DNA of 30,470 bases from Dehalococcoidia bacterium (GCA_011170385.1 DUFE01000088.1:1-30470), one strand, 5' to 3'. Shown: positions 6,443 through 14,987, numbered from the stretch's first letter. Notes: generated by a model from the sequence alone, not told the origin. Made by a program: numbers and translations.

Positions 6443-8467
6443 GTGCCAACTGAGCCGTTTTATACAGTGCCTCCCCAGCGGGAGGCTTTATATTATATAA
6501 AGGATTTTGCAGTGGAAGTATCGGAAGAAAAGGTACCGACCGATTCTCCTGCGGAGGTGTGGGATACCATACCCAAGCTGGTTATGCGCAACTGCCGACA
6601 GTGGGGTAACCAGACGGCTGCCTGTATAAAGAACTTCGGTATATGGCAGAGGTACAGCTGGGCAGAGTACTACAACAAGGTAAAGCATTTCTCACTGGGG
6701 CTGGTCAACCTTGGGTTAAAGCCGGGCGATGTGATCTGCATCATCGGTGACAACGAGCCGGAGTGGTTCTGGGGAGAGTTCGCCACCCAGGCTGCCGGCG
6801 GCATCGCCACCGGAATATTCGTCGATTCCATCCCATCGGAGGTGGAGTACATCGCCATGCACTCCAATGCCAGCTTCGCCATCGTCAACGACCAGGAGCA
6901 AACCGACAAGTTCCTGGAGATAAAAAACAACCTGCCCCAGCTTAAAAAGGTAATCTACTGGGACCCCAAGGGATTGAAACACTACGACGACCCTATTTTG
7001 ATATCCTTTAGCGATGTAATTAAGCTGGGAAGGGAATACGAAAAGGCGCACCCCAATGTGTTCGAGCAGTTCGTAAACAACACAAGAGCCGAGGACACCG
7101 CCTTTATCTACTATACTTCCGGCACCACCGGCTTACCCAAGGGAGCCTGCTTGAGCCACCGCTCCCTGATAAGAACGGCGCGGGCTTTTATCGACCGCTT
7201 TCCATTGAGCAAGGACGATGACCTGATGTCCAACTTTCCGGCGGCGTGGGTGGGAGACAGCTTCTTCGCAACCATTCCACACCTGCTCACCGGCGCCAGG
7301 CTCAACTTCCCCGAGGAGCCAGAGACCATTGCCGAAGATACCCGCGAAGTGGGACCTAACTTCGTCATCTACGGACCCAGGCAATGGGAAAGCATCGTCA
7401 GTGACATCCAGATAAGAATGATCGATGCCCACCCTCTCAAACGATTCGTCTATAACCTGTTTATGCCCCTGGGCTACAAGATGGCGGATATAAGGCTGAA
7501 GAACAGGAAACCGAACCTGTTTTGGCGGGCTCTGTACCAGGTAGCCCACTACCTGCTTTTCAGACCACTTAAAGACAGACTGGGTTTGAGCCGCGTAAGG
7601 TTCGCCGTTACCGGCAGCTCGGTGTTGAGCCTGGATACCTTTCGCCTGATCCATGCCATCGGAATCGAGTTGAGGCAGAACTACGCTAGCACCGAAGCCG
7701 GTTATATATCATCCCACGGTAAGGGCGAGATAAGATTCGAGAGCATCGGCAGGCCAGCGCTGGGCACAGAAGTCAGGATAACCGATGAAGGTGAGCTGCT
7801 GGTAAGAAGCGACTGTATGTTCGGCGGCTACCATAAAGATGAAGATAAAACCAGGAAGACGCTGGTCGAAGGCTGGTGCCGCACCGGCGATGCCGTCAAT
7901 ATAGATGAAAGCGGCCACCTTATATTTATGGACCGCCTGGTGCACATGGGCGAGCTAAGCTCCGGGGTGAAGTACGCCCCGCAGTACATCGAAGGCAGAT
8001 TGAGATTCAGCCCCTATATTAAAGATGCCATGGTCATCGGCGGCAAAGATAAGGACTTCGTTTCGGCTATCGTTAACATGGATTTTGCCATGGTGGGCAA
8101 GTGGGCGGAGCGCAACCGCCTGCCCTATACCACCTTCGTTGACCTGTCCCAAAAGAAGGAGGTCGCCGATCTGGTGCAGAAAGACCTGCTGCGTGTCAAC
8201 AGCTACCTGCCCGAATCATCCAGAGTCAGAAAGTTCGTGCTACTACACAAGGAGTTTGACCCGGATGAAGCCGAGCTTACCCGCACCAGAAAGCTGCGCC
8301 GCGATTTTATGGAAGAGCGTTACAAAGAGCTGATAGAGGCTATGTATAAGGAGGGCAGCGAGGTCAAGGTGGAGGCGCCGGTAACCTACCGCGACGGTAG
8401 GAAGGGCGTGGTAACCACCCATATCAAGGTAAGGATGGTTGTAGAGGAGAACGGCAACAATGGATGA
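6443..8467 (+). CDS. AMP-forming acyl-CoA synthetase (long-chain/FadD15-like)
   Basis: The enzyme activates a carboxylic acid to its acyl-adenylate and then the CoA thioester. It is 674 residues long and belongs to the ANL superfamily: the AMP-binding P-loop FIYYTSGTTGLPKG lies near residue 220, YASTEAGYISSHG near 414, and the hinge/TGD region (VEGWCRTGDAV) further on. It resembles the large long-chain-type synthetases rather than acetyl-CoA synthetase, but the acid cannot be deduced. The GTG at 6443 has no ribosome binding site at proper distance. A strong GGGAGGG at 6415-6421 is instead seven bases before an in-frame ATA at 6428, which would give the natural-looking start (M)ADKKVPTEPF. It is first in the liv operon and overlaps livH by eight bases, so it may activate an imported acid. 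Confidence 0.9.
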   Translation: MPTEPFYTVPPQREALYYIKDFAVEVSEEKVPTDSPAEVWDTIPKLVMRNCRQWGNQTAACIKNFGIWQRYSWAEYYNKVKHFSLGLVNLGLKPGDVICIIGDNEPEWFWGEFATQAAGGIATGIFVDSIPSEVEYIAMHSNASFAIVNDQEQTDKFLEIKNNLPQLKKVIYWDPKGLKHYDDPILISFSDVIKLGREYEKAHPNVFEQFVNNTRAEDTAFIYYTSGTTGLPKGACLSHRSLIRTARAFIDRFPLSKDDDLMSNFPAAWVGDSFFATIPHLLTGARLNFPEEPETIAEDTREVGPNFVIYGPRQWESIVSDIQIRMIDAHPLKRFVYNLFMPLGYKMADIRLKNRKPNLFWRALYQVAHYLLFRPLKDRLGLSRVRFAVTGSSVLSLDTFRLIHAIGIELRQNYASTEAGYISSHGKGEIRFESIGRPALGTEVRITDEGELLVRSDCMFGGYHKDEDKTRKTLVEGWCRTGDAVNIDESGHLIFMDRLVHMGELSSGVKYAPQYIEGRLRFSPYIKDAMVIGGKDKDFVSAIVNMDFAMVGKWAERNRLPYTTFVDLSQKKEVADLVQKDLLRVNSYLPESSRVRKFVLLHKEFDPDEAELTRTRKLRRDFMEERYKELIEAMYKEGSEVKVEAPVTYRDGRKGVVTTHIKVRMVVEENGNNG

Positions 8468-9344
8468 GCTGCTACAGTTCGTCATAACCGGTATCACCGT
8501 GGGCACGGTTTACGCCCTGATCGCCCTGGGTTTTGTGCTTGTGTGGAAGTCCAGCGGCGTCGCCAACCTGGCACTGGGACAGCTCGTGCTTATTTCCTCC
8601 TGGTTCGCCTACGGTATGCTGGTTCAGCTGGGATTGCCCGCATGGTTCGGTTTGATAATCGTCATTGTTCTCTCCCTCATGCTGGGCTGGATAATCGAAA
8701 GGTTTGTCCTGCGGCCTCTTATCGCCCAGCCAATTCTGTCGCTGATTACGGTTACACTGGGATTAGCCTTCTTCCTCGAAGGATTGGTGAGCTTTACCTG
8801 GCCCAAGAGCGTAGCCGCCCTGCCTCATATACTGCCGGATCAGGTTATACATATCGGTACGGCGGTCGTATCGATGGAATACCTGCTGGCGGCGGCTATC
8901 TCCCTCATCCTCTTCGTATTACTTTCCCTTTATTTCAAATACAACAAGATGGGCATTGCCATGAGAGCCACCGCCGACGACCAGCTCGCAGTGCAGGCTT
9001 GCGGCATCCCGGTAACCAAGATATTCTCACGCTCCTGGATGTTCGCCTGTGTGCTGGCTGCCATTGGGGGTATCCTTATGTCAAGTATCGGTGGTATTAC
9101 ATACGGTCTGGTACACACCGGGCTCAAGGCTTTTTCGGTAGTTATACTCGGCGGGCTGGATTCCTTCCTCGGCGCCATGGTCGCCGGGCCGATAATCGGG
9201 CTTGCGGAGAACGTAGGTGGCGGCTACCTGACGCCGCTGACCTGGCCCGGCGTCAAGGACGTTATCCCATTCATAATCATAATAATAGTAATGTTCATCA
9301 AGCCCTACGGGCTGTTCGGTGAAGAAAGAATAGAGAGGATATAG
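8460..9344 (+). CDS. livH: Branched-chain amino acid-type ABC transporter permease LivH
   Basis: The protein has 294 residues and about eight hydrophobic segments. It opens with the family-typical QFVITGITVGTVYALIALGF and carries GVANLALGQL and the cytoplasmic loop KMGIAMRATADDQLAVQACG that contacts the ATPases. The C-terminus, IKPYGLFGEERIERI, is also characteristic. It forms the membrane channel with LivM. It overlaps the synthetase gene by eight bases and ends four bases before livM, so all are co-translated. Confidence 0.94.
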   Translation: MDELLQFVITGITVGTVYALIALGFVLVWKSSGVANLALGQLVLISSWFAYGMLVQLGLPAWFGLIIVIVLSLMLGWIIERFVLRPLIAQPILSLITVTLGLAFFLEGLVSFTWPKSVAALPHILPDQVIHIGTAVVSMEYLLAAAISLILFVLLSLYFKYNKMGIAMRATADDQLAVQACGIPVTKIFSRSWMFACVLAAIGGILMSSIGGITYGLVHTGLKAFSVVILGGLDSFLGAMVAGPIIGLAENVGGGYLTPLTWPGVKDVIPFIIIIIVMFIKPYGLFGEERIERI

Positions 9345-9348
9345 TAAT

Positions 9349-10398
9349 TTGGATCTACCGGCTGGTGTTCGTAACTTCTCTTACGCCAAGGATATGGCTA
9401 TCTTCCGCACCAAAACCCACTGGGCGATGCTGCTTCTGTTGTTCGTCGTCCTGTTCACGCTACCCCTGTATCTGGGCAATCACTGGTTGAACGTGGCTAA
9501 CTTCGTAGGTATAACCATCATCGCTGTCACCGGGCTCAATATCCTCACCGGCTACTGCGGGCAGTTATCCATCGGTCATGCTGGATTCATCGCCGTCGGC
9601 GCCTATACCTCGGCAGTGCTGACCAATCGCTTTGAACTTCCCTTTCTGGTAGGCTTGATCTGCGCTGGTCTGCTGGCTGGTTTCGTCGGTATGCTTTTCG
9701 GCATTCCATCAGTAAGAGTAAAGGGCTTCTACCTGGCGATAAGCACCATCGCCGCCCAGATTATCATTATCTGGGTGATAAACCATTGGACGAACATCAC
9801 CGGTGGCTTCAACGGAATAGCGGTACCTGAGCCAGTTATCGCCGGCATAACCTTTGACACCCAGGGAGAATTTTTCTACCTTATTGTAGCCATCACCATA
9901 CTGGTGATTTTCTTTGCCAAGAATCTGGCTCGCACCAGACCTGGCAGGGCTTTTATCGCCATCAGGGATAACGATCTTGCTGCCGAGGTAATGGGCATCA
10001 ACCTTTTTCGCTACAAGCTGCTCGCTTTCTTCATCGGCTGCTTCCTGGCGGGAATCGCCGGCTCGCTAATGGCGCACTTGATGGGTTTCCTGAGCGCCGA
10101 GAACTTTCATATAACAGACTCCATTCTATATATTGGTATGTTGATTATCGGCGGTATGGGCACCACCGTCGGTCCCATCTTCGGCGTTATTTTTATCAAA
10201 TTACTTGATAAGGGGATATCTTTTTTATCCCCTACTCTGGAAGGTGCCTTCAACCTGCCGGCAGGATTTACCACCGGCATCGGACCGATGGTCTTCGGGC
10301 TGGTTATCATCCTATTCTTAATAATAGAACCCAGAGGGCTGGCACATCGATGGCAGTTGTTTAAGGCTTCTTACCGCCTCTGGCCCTTCTCGTATTAG
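9349..10398 (+). CDS. livM: Branched-chain amino acid-type ABC transporter permease LivM
   Basis: This 349-residue, multi-spanning permease carries the LivM signature TGLNILTGYCGQLSIGHAGF near residue 65, the loop RTRPGRAFIAIRDNDLAAEV near residue 190, and a C-terminal EPRGLAHRW. The TTG start at 9349 has GAGAGGA nine bases upstream. An ATG 18 codons in is possible but has a weaker site. It pairs with LivH in the inner membrane. Confidence 0.94.
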   Translation: MDLPAGVRNFSYAKDMAIFRTKTHWAMLLLLFVVLFTLPLYLGNHWLNVANFVGITIIAVTGLNILTGYCGQLSIGHAGFIAVGAYTSAVLTNRFELPFLVGLICAGLLAGFVGMLFGIPSVRVKGFYLAISTIAAQIIIIWVINHWTNITGGFNGIAVPEPVIAGITFDTQGEFFYLIVAITILVIFFAKNLARTRPGRAFIAIRDNDLAAEVMGINLFRYKLLAFFIGCFLAGIAGSLMAHLMGFLSAENFHITDSILYIGMLIIGGMGTTVGPIFGVIFIKLLDKGISFLSPTLEGAFNLPAGFTTGIGPMVFGLVIILFLIIEPRGLAHRWQLFKASYRLWPFSY

Positions 10399-10404
10399 TT
10401 TAAC

Positions 10405-10426
10405 AAAGGAGGATGGCATAATGTGA
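10405..10426 (+). other. Strong ribosome site leading to a start-stop (ATG TGA)
   Basis: AAAGGAGG at 10405-10412 lies at ideal spacing from ATG 10421, but the next codon is TGA. A second frame, ATG GCA TAA, starts at 10413. No ORF follows until livK at 10470, which has its own GGAAGGAG. It could be a relic start or a ribosome-loading or stand-by element between livM and livK. Confidence 0.4.
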
Positions 10427-10469
10427 GCTTAGTCAGTTTATGGATTAAAATAATGGAAGGAGAAATTTA

Positions 10470-11711
10470 ATGAACTGTATAAAACTATCAAAGGCTACCG
10501 GACTTGCCTGCCTGGCGTTGATGTTGATCTCGATACCTCTGCTTGGTGCCGGCTGTGGTTCCGACAGCGAGGATACCGTCGACAAGGTTAAGGTGGGCTT
10601 CAGTATCTGCTATACCGGTGTCGCCGCCGAAAAGGGGCGCCCGATGGGTAACGCCAAGCTAGACTGCATTAAGTATATTAATGAGGAGCTGGGTGGTGTC
10701 GCCGGCTATGAAATTGAGGTAATCTGGCGTGACAATGAATACGACGCCGCTAAGGCAACCACCATTATAAACGAGCTAATAGATGCCGGCTGCCTTATGT
10801 TCACCACCAACTCTTCGGCGATGATGACGGCTTCGGCAGAAACCGCCAACCGCGAGGATTTCCCCGGCTTTGCCGTTTTTAGTGCTCCGGCATTGACCAA
10901 TCCGCCGCAGCATATCTATGCACAGATGCCCGATTACGGCGATGACTGGGCTGCCTTCGCCAACTATTATCTGGAGAATATCTGGCAGGGAGAGGGAGAG
11001 CCCAAGATGGCGCTGCATCTGCTGAATAATTCCACCGGGGCTGGCGCCAAAGCTGCTGCCGATTTGCTAGCTGACGACCTTGGAATCGATCTGGTGACCG
11101 TTGAAGAGCACGATGCTAGCACCATATCCGAAATAGATAGCCTGACCCGCATTATGGCGTTAGATCCCGATGTCCTTTATATATCCAGTACACCGCAGCC
11201 TACCTCTATCATCCTCAAGGATGCCGTTGATCTGGGTCTGTACCCCGGTGTAACCGTCGGTCTGGGTCATGCCAGCATTACCGATGAGCTTGTTGAACTT
11301 GCCGGCGCCGATGTTGTTGAAGGTGTTTATGGCGTTTATCCCACAGTTAACTGGGGCGATGATGTACCGGCTATGGATAAGATGACCGAATACTGCCAGC
11401 AATACCACCCTGAAGACTACGGTAATATGGACTACATCACCTCCTGGGCGGAAGGCCTCATCGTGGCTGAGATCCTGCGGCTGGCGATAGAGAACGTCGG
11501 CATCGAAAACCTGACACCGCAAGCGGTGGAAGAACATGGCTTCAAAGCACTTAACAACTTCAATGTCGGCGGTCTACACGGTCCGGTCACATACACCGCG
11601 GGTGATAACCGCCTGTCCAAGTCGGTCCGTGTATTCCAGATATCAGGCGGTGAAATCATGCCGATTACCGGCTGGATAGATGCACCGCAGATACCATATG
11701 TGTTTGACTAA
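10470..11711 (+). CDS. livK: ABC transporter substrate-binding lipoprotein, LivK/leucine-binding type
   Basis: This extracytoplasmic binding protein hands substrate to LivHM. It has 413 residues, an N-terminal signal peptide with hydrophobic core CLALMLISIPLL, and a lipidation-like Cys29 in LLGAGC; Gly rather than Leu at -3 makes the lipobox imperfect. The mature protein is a type I periplasmic-binding fold (Peripla_BP_6): VKVGFSICYTGVAAEKGRPM at the start, DNEYDAAKATTIINELID, and a C-terminal lobe ending with HGPVTY. Substrates of this family include branched-chain and aromatic amino acids, amides, urea and aromatic acids. Linkage to IorAB and PaaK-type genes suggests an aromatic or branched amino acid or acid, but this is inference. 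A good GGAAGGAG precedes ATG 10470. Confidence 0.92.
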   Translation: MNCIKLSKATGLACLALMLISIPLLGAGCGSDSEDTVDKVKVGFSICYTGVAAEKGRPMGNAKLDCIKYINEELGGVAGYEIEVIWRDNEYDAAKATTIINELIDAGCLMFTTNSSAMMTASAETANREDFPGFAVFSAPALTNPPQHIYAQMPDYGDDWAAFANYYLENIWQGEGEPKMALHLLNNSTGAGAKAAADLLADDLGIDLVTVEEHDASTISEIDSLTRIMALDPDVLYISSTPQPTSIILKDAVDLGLYPGVTVGLGHASITDELVELAGADVVEGVYGVYPTVNWGDDVPAMDKMTEYCQQYHPEDYGNMDYITSWAEGLIVAEILRLAIENVGIENLTPQAVEEHGFKALNNFNVGGLHGPVTYTAGDNRLSKSVRVFQISGGEIMPITGWIDAPQIPYVFD

Positions 11712-11729
11712 TCTTTAAATTAAATATCT

Positions 11730-11764
11730 GGCGGGAGCCTCTGATAAAGGCAAAGGCTCCCGCC
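11730..11764 (+). terminator. Strong hairpin between livK and livF
   Basis: GGCGGGAGCCT (11730-11740) and AGGCTCCCGCC (11754-11764) form a perfect 11-bp stem with a 13-base loop. No T-run follows and the livF ribosome site comes immediately after, so it is more likely a 3'-end stabiliser or partial attenuator. It would let the binding-protein message accumulate above the ATPase message. Confidence 0.65.
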
Positions 11765-11779
11765 TGGAGAAAACTGGCA

Positions 11780-12571
11780 ATGCTTAAGTTGAACAACATT
11801 GAGGTTACTTATCTCAATGTCATAAGGGTTTTGCACGGCGTTTCGCTGTCCGTGGAGGATGGCTCGATTATCGCCCTGCTCGGCGCCAACGGCGCCGGCA
11901 AGAGCACCACTCTAAAGGCGATATCGGGGTTGCTTCACGTGGAGGAGGGCGAGGTAACCGACGGCAGCATTGAGTGGGATGGGCAGAGGATAGACAGGAA
12001 AAGCGCCGAGGAGATAGGCAAGCTGGGTATCGTTCAGGCGCTGGAGGGACGCCGTGTCTTCGGGCATCTGAATACCGAGGAAAACCTTATGGTCGGCGCC
12101 TTCAACCGCCGTGATACCAACGCCATCAAGCAGGACCTGGAGATGGTCTACGACTACTTCCACCGCCTCAAAGAACTGCGCAAAAATACCGCCGGTTACC
12201 TTTCCGGCGGTGAACAGCAGATGCTGGTTATCGGACGGGCGATGATGGCAACCCCCAAGCTGATGATGCTGGACGAGCCTTCGCTGGGGCTGGCTCCGCT
12301 GCTGGTGGAGGAAATATATGACATTATCAAACGTTTCAACACCGAGCAAAGGACCTCGGTGCTGCTGGTGGAGCAGAACGTTCGCATCGCCTTGAGCATT
12401 GCCCACTATGGCTATGTTATGGAAAACGGGCGCATCGTACTTGACGGCGATGCCGAATTCCTTAAAAATAATGAGGATGTAAAGGAGTTTTACATAGGTC
12501 TGTCGGCAATGGGTATTAAAAAGAGCTACCGGGAGGTAAAGCACTACAAGAGGCGCAAGAGGTGGCTATGA
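11780..12571 (+). CDS. livF: Branched-chain amino acid-type ABC transporter ATPase LivF
   Basis: This 263-residue ATPase energises the Liv importer from the cytoplasmic side. Walker A GANGAGKST lies near residue 36, the signature YLSGGEQQMLVIGRAMM near 140, Walker B LMMLDEPSLGL near 162, and the H-loop region follows. The LivF-typical EGRRVFGHLNTEENLMVGA distinguishes it from LivG. The C-terminus has an extra basic tail (KHYKRRKRWL). Its stop overlaps the start of the downstream ligase, indicating coupling. Confidence 0.95.
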   Translation: MLKLNNIEVTYLNVIRVLHGVSLSVEDGSIIALLGANGAGKSTTLKAISGLLHVEEGEVTDGSIEWDGQRIDRKSAEEIGKLGIVQALEGRRVFGHLNTEENLMVGAFNRRDTNAIKQDLEMVYDYFHRLKELRKNTAGYLSGGEQQMLVIGRAMMATPKLMMLDEPSLGLAPLLVEEIYDIIKRFNTEQRTSVLLVEQNVRIALSIAHYGYVMENGRIVLDGDAEFLKNNEDVKEFYIGLSAMGIKKSYREVKHYKRRKRWL

Positions 12572-13845
12572 TGGCAAAAGACGAATACTACGACCAACTA
12601 GAAACGATGACTCCCGATGCCAGAGAGAGATACCATAATAAAAAGTTGACGGAGACGGTTGAAAACGCCTACAAGAATGCTCCGGCGGCTATAGAGCTGC
12701 TGGATAGAATCGGTGTCAATCCTTCTCAGATAAGGACGTTAAAAGACCTGGAGAAGCTGCCCGTCACTCGCAAGACAGACCTGATAGACATGCAAAAAGC
12801 CAGCCCTCCCTATGGCGGTTTGCTAGCTATCCCGCCACAGGATGTGGAGCGTGTCTTCCTCTCGCCGGGGCCGGTCTATGAGCCCATCCAGCATTCCGGC
12901 ATCCAGTGGTTTGCCAAGTCTTTCTGGGCTGCCGGTTTCAGGAAGGGTGATGTGGTCATCAACACCTTCACCTACCATATGTCACCGGCGGGCATACTAT
13001 TCCATGAAGCCATAAGGGATTGCGGCGCTACCGCCATACCTATGGGTACCGGGCACACCGCAATACAGGTTAAAACCATGCTTGACCTAGGCGTCACCGG
13101 CTTTGTCGGTACACCCAGCTTCCTGATGTCCGTCATCAAGCAGGCGGAGGATATGGGCTACGATTTCAAGAAAGACTTTGTCATCAAACACGCCTGGTTC
13201 ACCGGCGAGATGCTTGCGCCCTCAATAAGAGAGACACTGGAAAGCGACTACGGAATAGACACCCGCCAGGCCTATGCTGTTACCGAGCCGGGCGGCGCCA
13301 TCGCCTATGAATGCTACTGCAAGAACGGCATGCACTTTATGGATGAATATATACTGGAAATCGTCGATCCCGAAACCGGCAAGCAGCTACCCCCGGGAGA
13401 AACAGGGGAGATAGTGATTACCCCCATCCATAACAAGACCTGGGGCTTGATTCGTTTCGGCACGGGAGACCTATCGTCTTATAACACCGATGCATGCCCC
13501 TGCGGCAGGACGGCACACCGCCTTACCGGCATGGTCGGCAGAGCCAGCGACGCCGTCAAGGTGAGGGGTATGTTCGTTATCGCCAGGCAGGCGGAGGGAG
13601 TTCTTTCCAGCTTCGGAGAAATCACCCGGTACCAGCTTGTCGTCAGTCGGCAGCAGCACAGGGACAAAATAACCCTCTTATTAGAGCCAAAAGACACGGA
13701 AATAGATAAGAAGAAGCTCTGTGACGTTATAAACGGCAGATTTCAGGATACCTGCCGCTTGAAGATAGATAGATTCGAATTCGTCGCTGGCGGCACCGTT
13801 CCCGAAGACCGCGAGGTCATCGATGACCAGAGAACCTGGGAGTAA
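12571..13845 (+). CDS. PaaK-like phenylacetate-CoA ligase family protein
   Basis: Family members activate aryl acids to aryl-CoA by an AMP-forming route. The protein matches PaaK over its length (424 residues from ATG 12571; ATG 12568 and GTG 12562 are alternatives): ERYHNKKLTETVENAYKNAP at the N-terminus, YAVTEPGG near residue 235, GETGEIVIT, FGTGDLS, and the C-terminal AMP-binding subdomain with RGMFVIARQAEGVL. The usual phosphate-binding loop (SSGTTG) is replaced by LSPGPVYEP at about residue 107, so ATP handling may differ or the protein may use another acyl-group chemistry. It ends the liv operon and runs toward livG, 14 bp away. Confidence 0.85.
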   Translation: MAKDEYYDQLETMTPDARERYHNKKLTETVENAYKNAPAAIELLDRIGVNPSQIRTLKDLEKLPVTRKTDLIDMQKASPPYGGLLAIPPQDVERVFLSPGPVYEPIQHSGIQWFAKSFWAAGFRKGDVVINTFTYHMSPAGILFHEAIRDCGATAIPMGTGHTAIQVKTMLDLGVTGFVGTPSFLMSVIKQAEDMGYDFKKDFVIKHAWFTGEMLAPSIRETLESDYGIDTRQAYAVTEPGGAIAYECYCKNGMHFMDEYILEIVDPETGKQLPPGETGEIVITPIHNKTWGLIRFGTGDLSSYNTDACPCGRTAHRLTGMVGRASDAVKVRGMFVIARQAEGVLSSFGEITRYQLVVSRQQHRDKITLLLEPKDTEIDKKKLCDVINGRFQDTCRLKIDRFEFVAGGTVPEDREVIDDQRTWE

Positions 13846-13859
13846 GTCAGGATTTATCT

Positions 13860-14681
13860 CTATTTCTCTTCGCCTAGATATGCGGCGATTACCTGCTGGT
13901 TGTTTTTAATCTCTTCCGGCGTGCCCTCGGCGATCTTACGCCCGAAGTCCAGCACCACGATGCGGTCGGCGATATCCATAACCACTCCCATATCATGCTC
14001 CACCAGCACGATGCAATTCACGCCATCCCGCAGGCTAGGTGTCTCTCGATATGTTTCCCCCTGCCCCTCGAATATGTCTATGATAAAGCGGGCGATGTCC
14101 TCTTTCTCCTCCAGGTTCATCCCCGCCATCGGCTCGTCCAGCAGTAATACCTTCGGCTCAAGCGCCAGCGCTCGCCCCAGCTCAACCCGTTTGCGCATAC
14201 CATAAGGTAACATACCAACCACCTTTTTCCTTATCGATTCTATTTCCAGGAAGTCTATTATATCCTCCACCGTGCGGCGGTGCCGGATCTCTTCATCGTG
14301 TGCCGGACCGAAATACAGGGCGCTGCTGATGACGTTCTGCCTCATTAAAACATGCCTCGCCGCCATTATGTTGTCCAGGGTGCTTAACCCGGTATACAAC
14401 TCTATGTTCTGAAAGGTACGTGCCAGACCGAGCTTGGCTGCCTTGTCCGGACGGATGCGGGTTATCCGCTGGTCCTCAAAGTATATCTCGCCCGCCTGCG
14501 GCTTGTAGAAGCCATTAATACAGTTCAATATACAGGTCTTACCGGCTCCGTTGGGCCCAATGATAGCCAGTATCTCGTTGTTCCTTATGTCGATACTGAC
14601 ATCGGTAAGGGCTTTTACCCCGCCAAAGAAGAGGGATAGGTTCTTTATGCGTATCTTTGCATTGTTACCGTTATCCGTCAC
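13860..14681 (-). CDS. livG: Branched-chain amino acid-type ABC transporter ATPase LivG
   Basis: This is the second ATPase of the Liv system. It shows LSLFFGGVKALTDVSIDI, Walker A GPNGAGKTCILN, the LivG-type FQNIELYTGLSTLDNIMAAR, signature LPYGMRKRVELGRALA, Walker B VLLLDEPMAGMN and a H-loop in VLVEHDMGVVM. I chose GTG 14681 (273 residues) because GGAG lies six bases upstream and the protein then begins right before the domain; the longer frame to 14735 would overlap the preceding gene. A short insertion (GQGETYRETPSLRDGV) sits before the H-loop. The gene is on the opposite strand from the rest of liv and converges on the PaaK-like gene. Confidence 0.92.
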   Translation of the reverse strand: MTDNGNNAKIRIKNLSLFFGGVKALTDVSIDIRNNEILAIIGPNGAGKTCILNCINGFYKPQAGEIYFEDQRITRIRPDKAAKLGLARTFQNIELYTGLSTLDNIMAARHVLMRQNVISSALYFGPAHDEEIRHRRTVEDIIDFLEIESIRKKVVGMLPYGMRKRVELGRALALEPKVLLLDEPMAGMNLEEKEDIARFIIDIFEGQGETYRETPSLRDGVNCIVLVEHDMGVVMDIADRIVVLDFGRKIAEGTPEEIKNNQQVIAAYLGEEK

Positions 14682-14700
14682 CGATAGCTCCGTTCCAGCG

Positions 14701-14958
14701 TCACTTCCCACCCTTTTCCGCAGCCAGCAATTCATCCCGGTAGCGTGTTACCCGCAGGCATTCCATTCCCTGGCATGCCAGGCCTTGCTTTAACCGCCCC
14801 GCTTTTTTGCTCATTTCAGCCGCTATCTCAACTGACGGCTCGCCATACCTGTCATAACCGGTACACCTGGCAGTGCCGTCTTTGTATACCATCAGGGTTA
14901 CTTCATCAGCTACGGCATCGCAGTAGATTGTTGTCGCCGTTATCTGCCAGTTCGCCAC
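14701..14958 (-). CDS. Conserved-looking hypothetical protein, 85 residues
   Basis: The GTG start at 14958 follows a GGGGG-rich site, and a plausible promoter lies just upstream. The protein begins MANWQITATTIYCDAVADEV, contains a beta-rich stretch (TLMVYKDGTARCTGYDRYG) and ends with a Lys/Glu-rich helix that holds CQGMEC. There is no signal peptide or membrane segment. It ends 19 bases before the livG start and is surely co-transcribed with it. I do not recognise the family. The three to four cysteines could bind a metal, but no standard motif is complete. Confidence 0.7.
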   Translation of the reverse strand: MANWQITATTIYCDAVADEVTLMVYKDGTARCTGYDRYGEPSVEIAAEMSKKAGRLKQGLACQGMECLRVTRYRDELLAAEKGGK

Positions 14959-14987
14959 AGTAAATACCCCCGCTCTTAAACTGACCT

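Noticed and set aside
8543..9322. Plus-strand open frame of 259 codons
   Set aside because: It is the +2 shadow of livH; its translation is rich in Arg, Gly and His with no domain, whereas livH matches its family end to end.
11912..12544. Minus-strand open frame of 210 codons
   Set aside because: It is antisense to livF and rich in His/Gln, a typical shadow composition.
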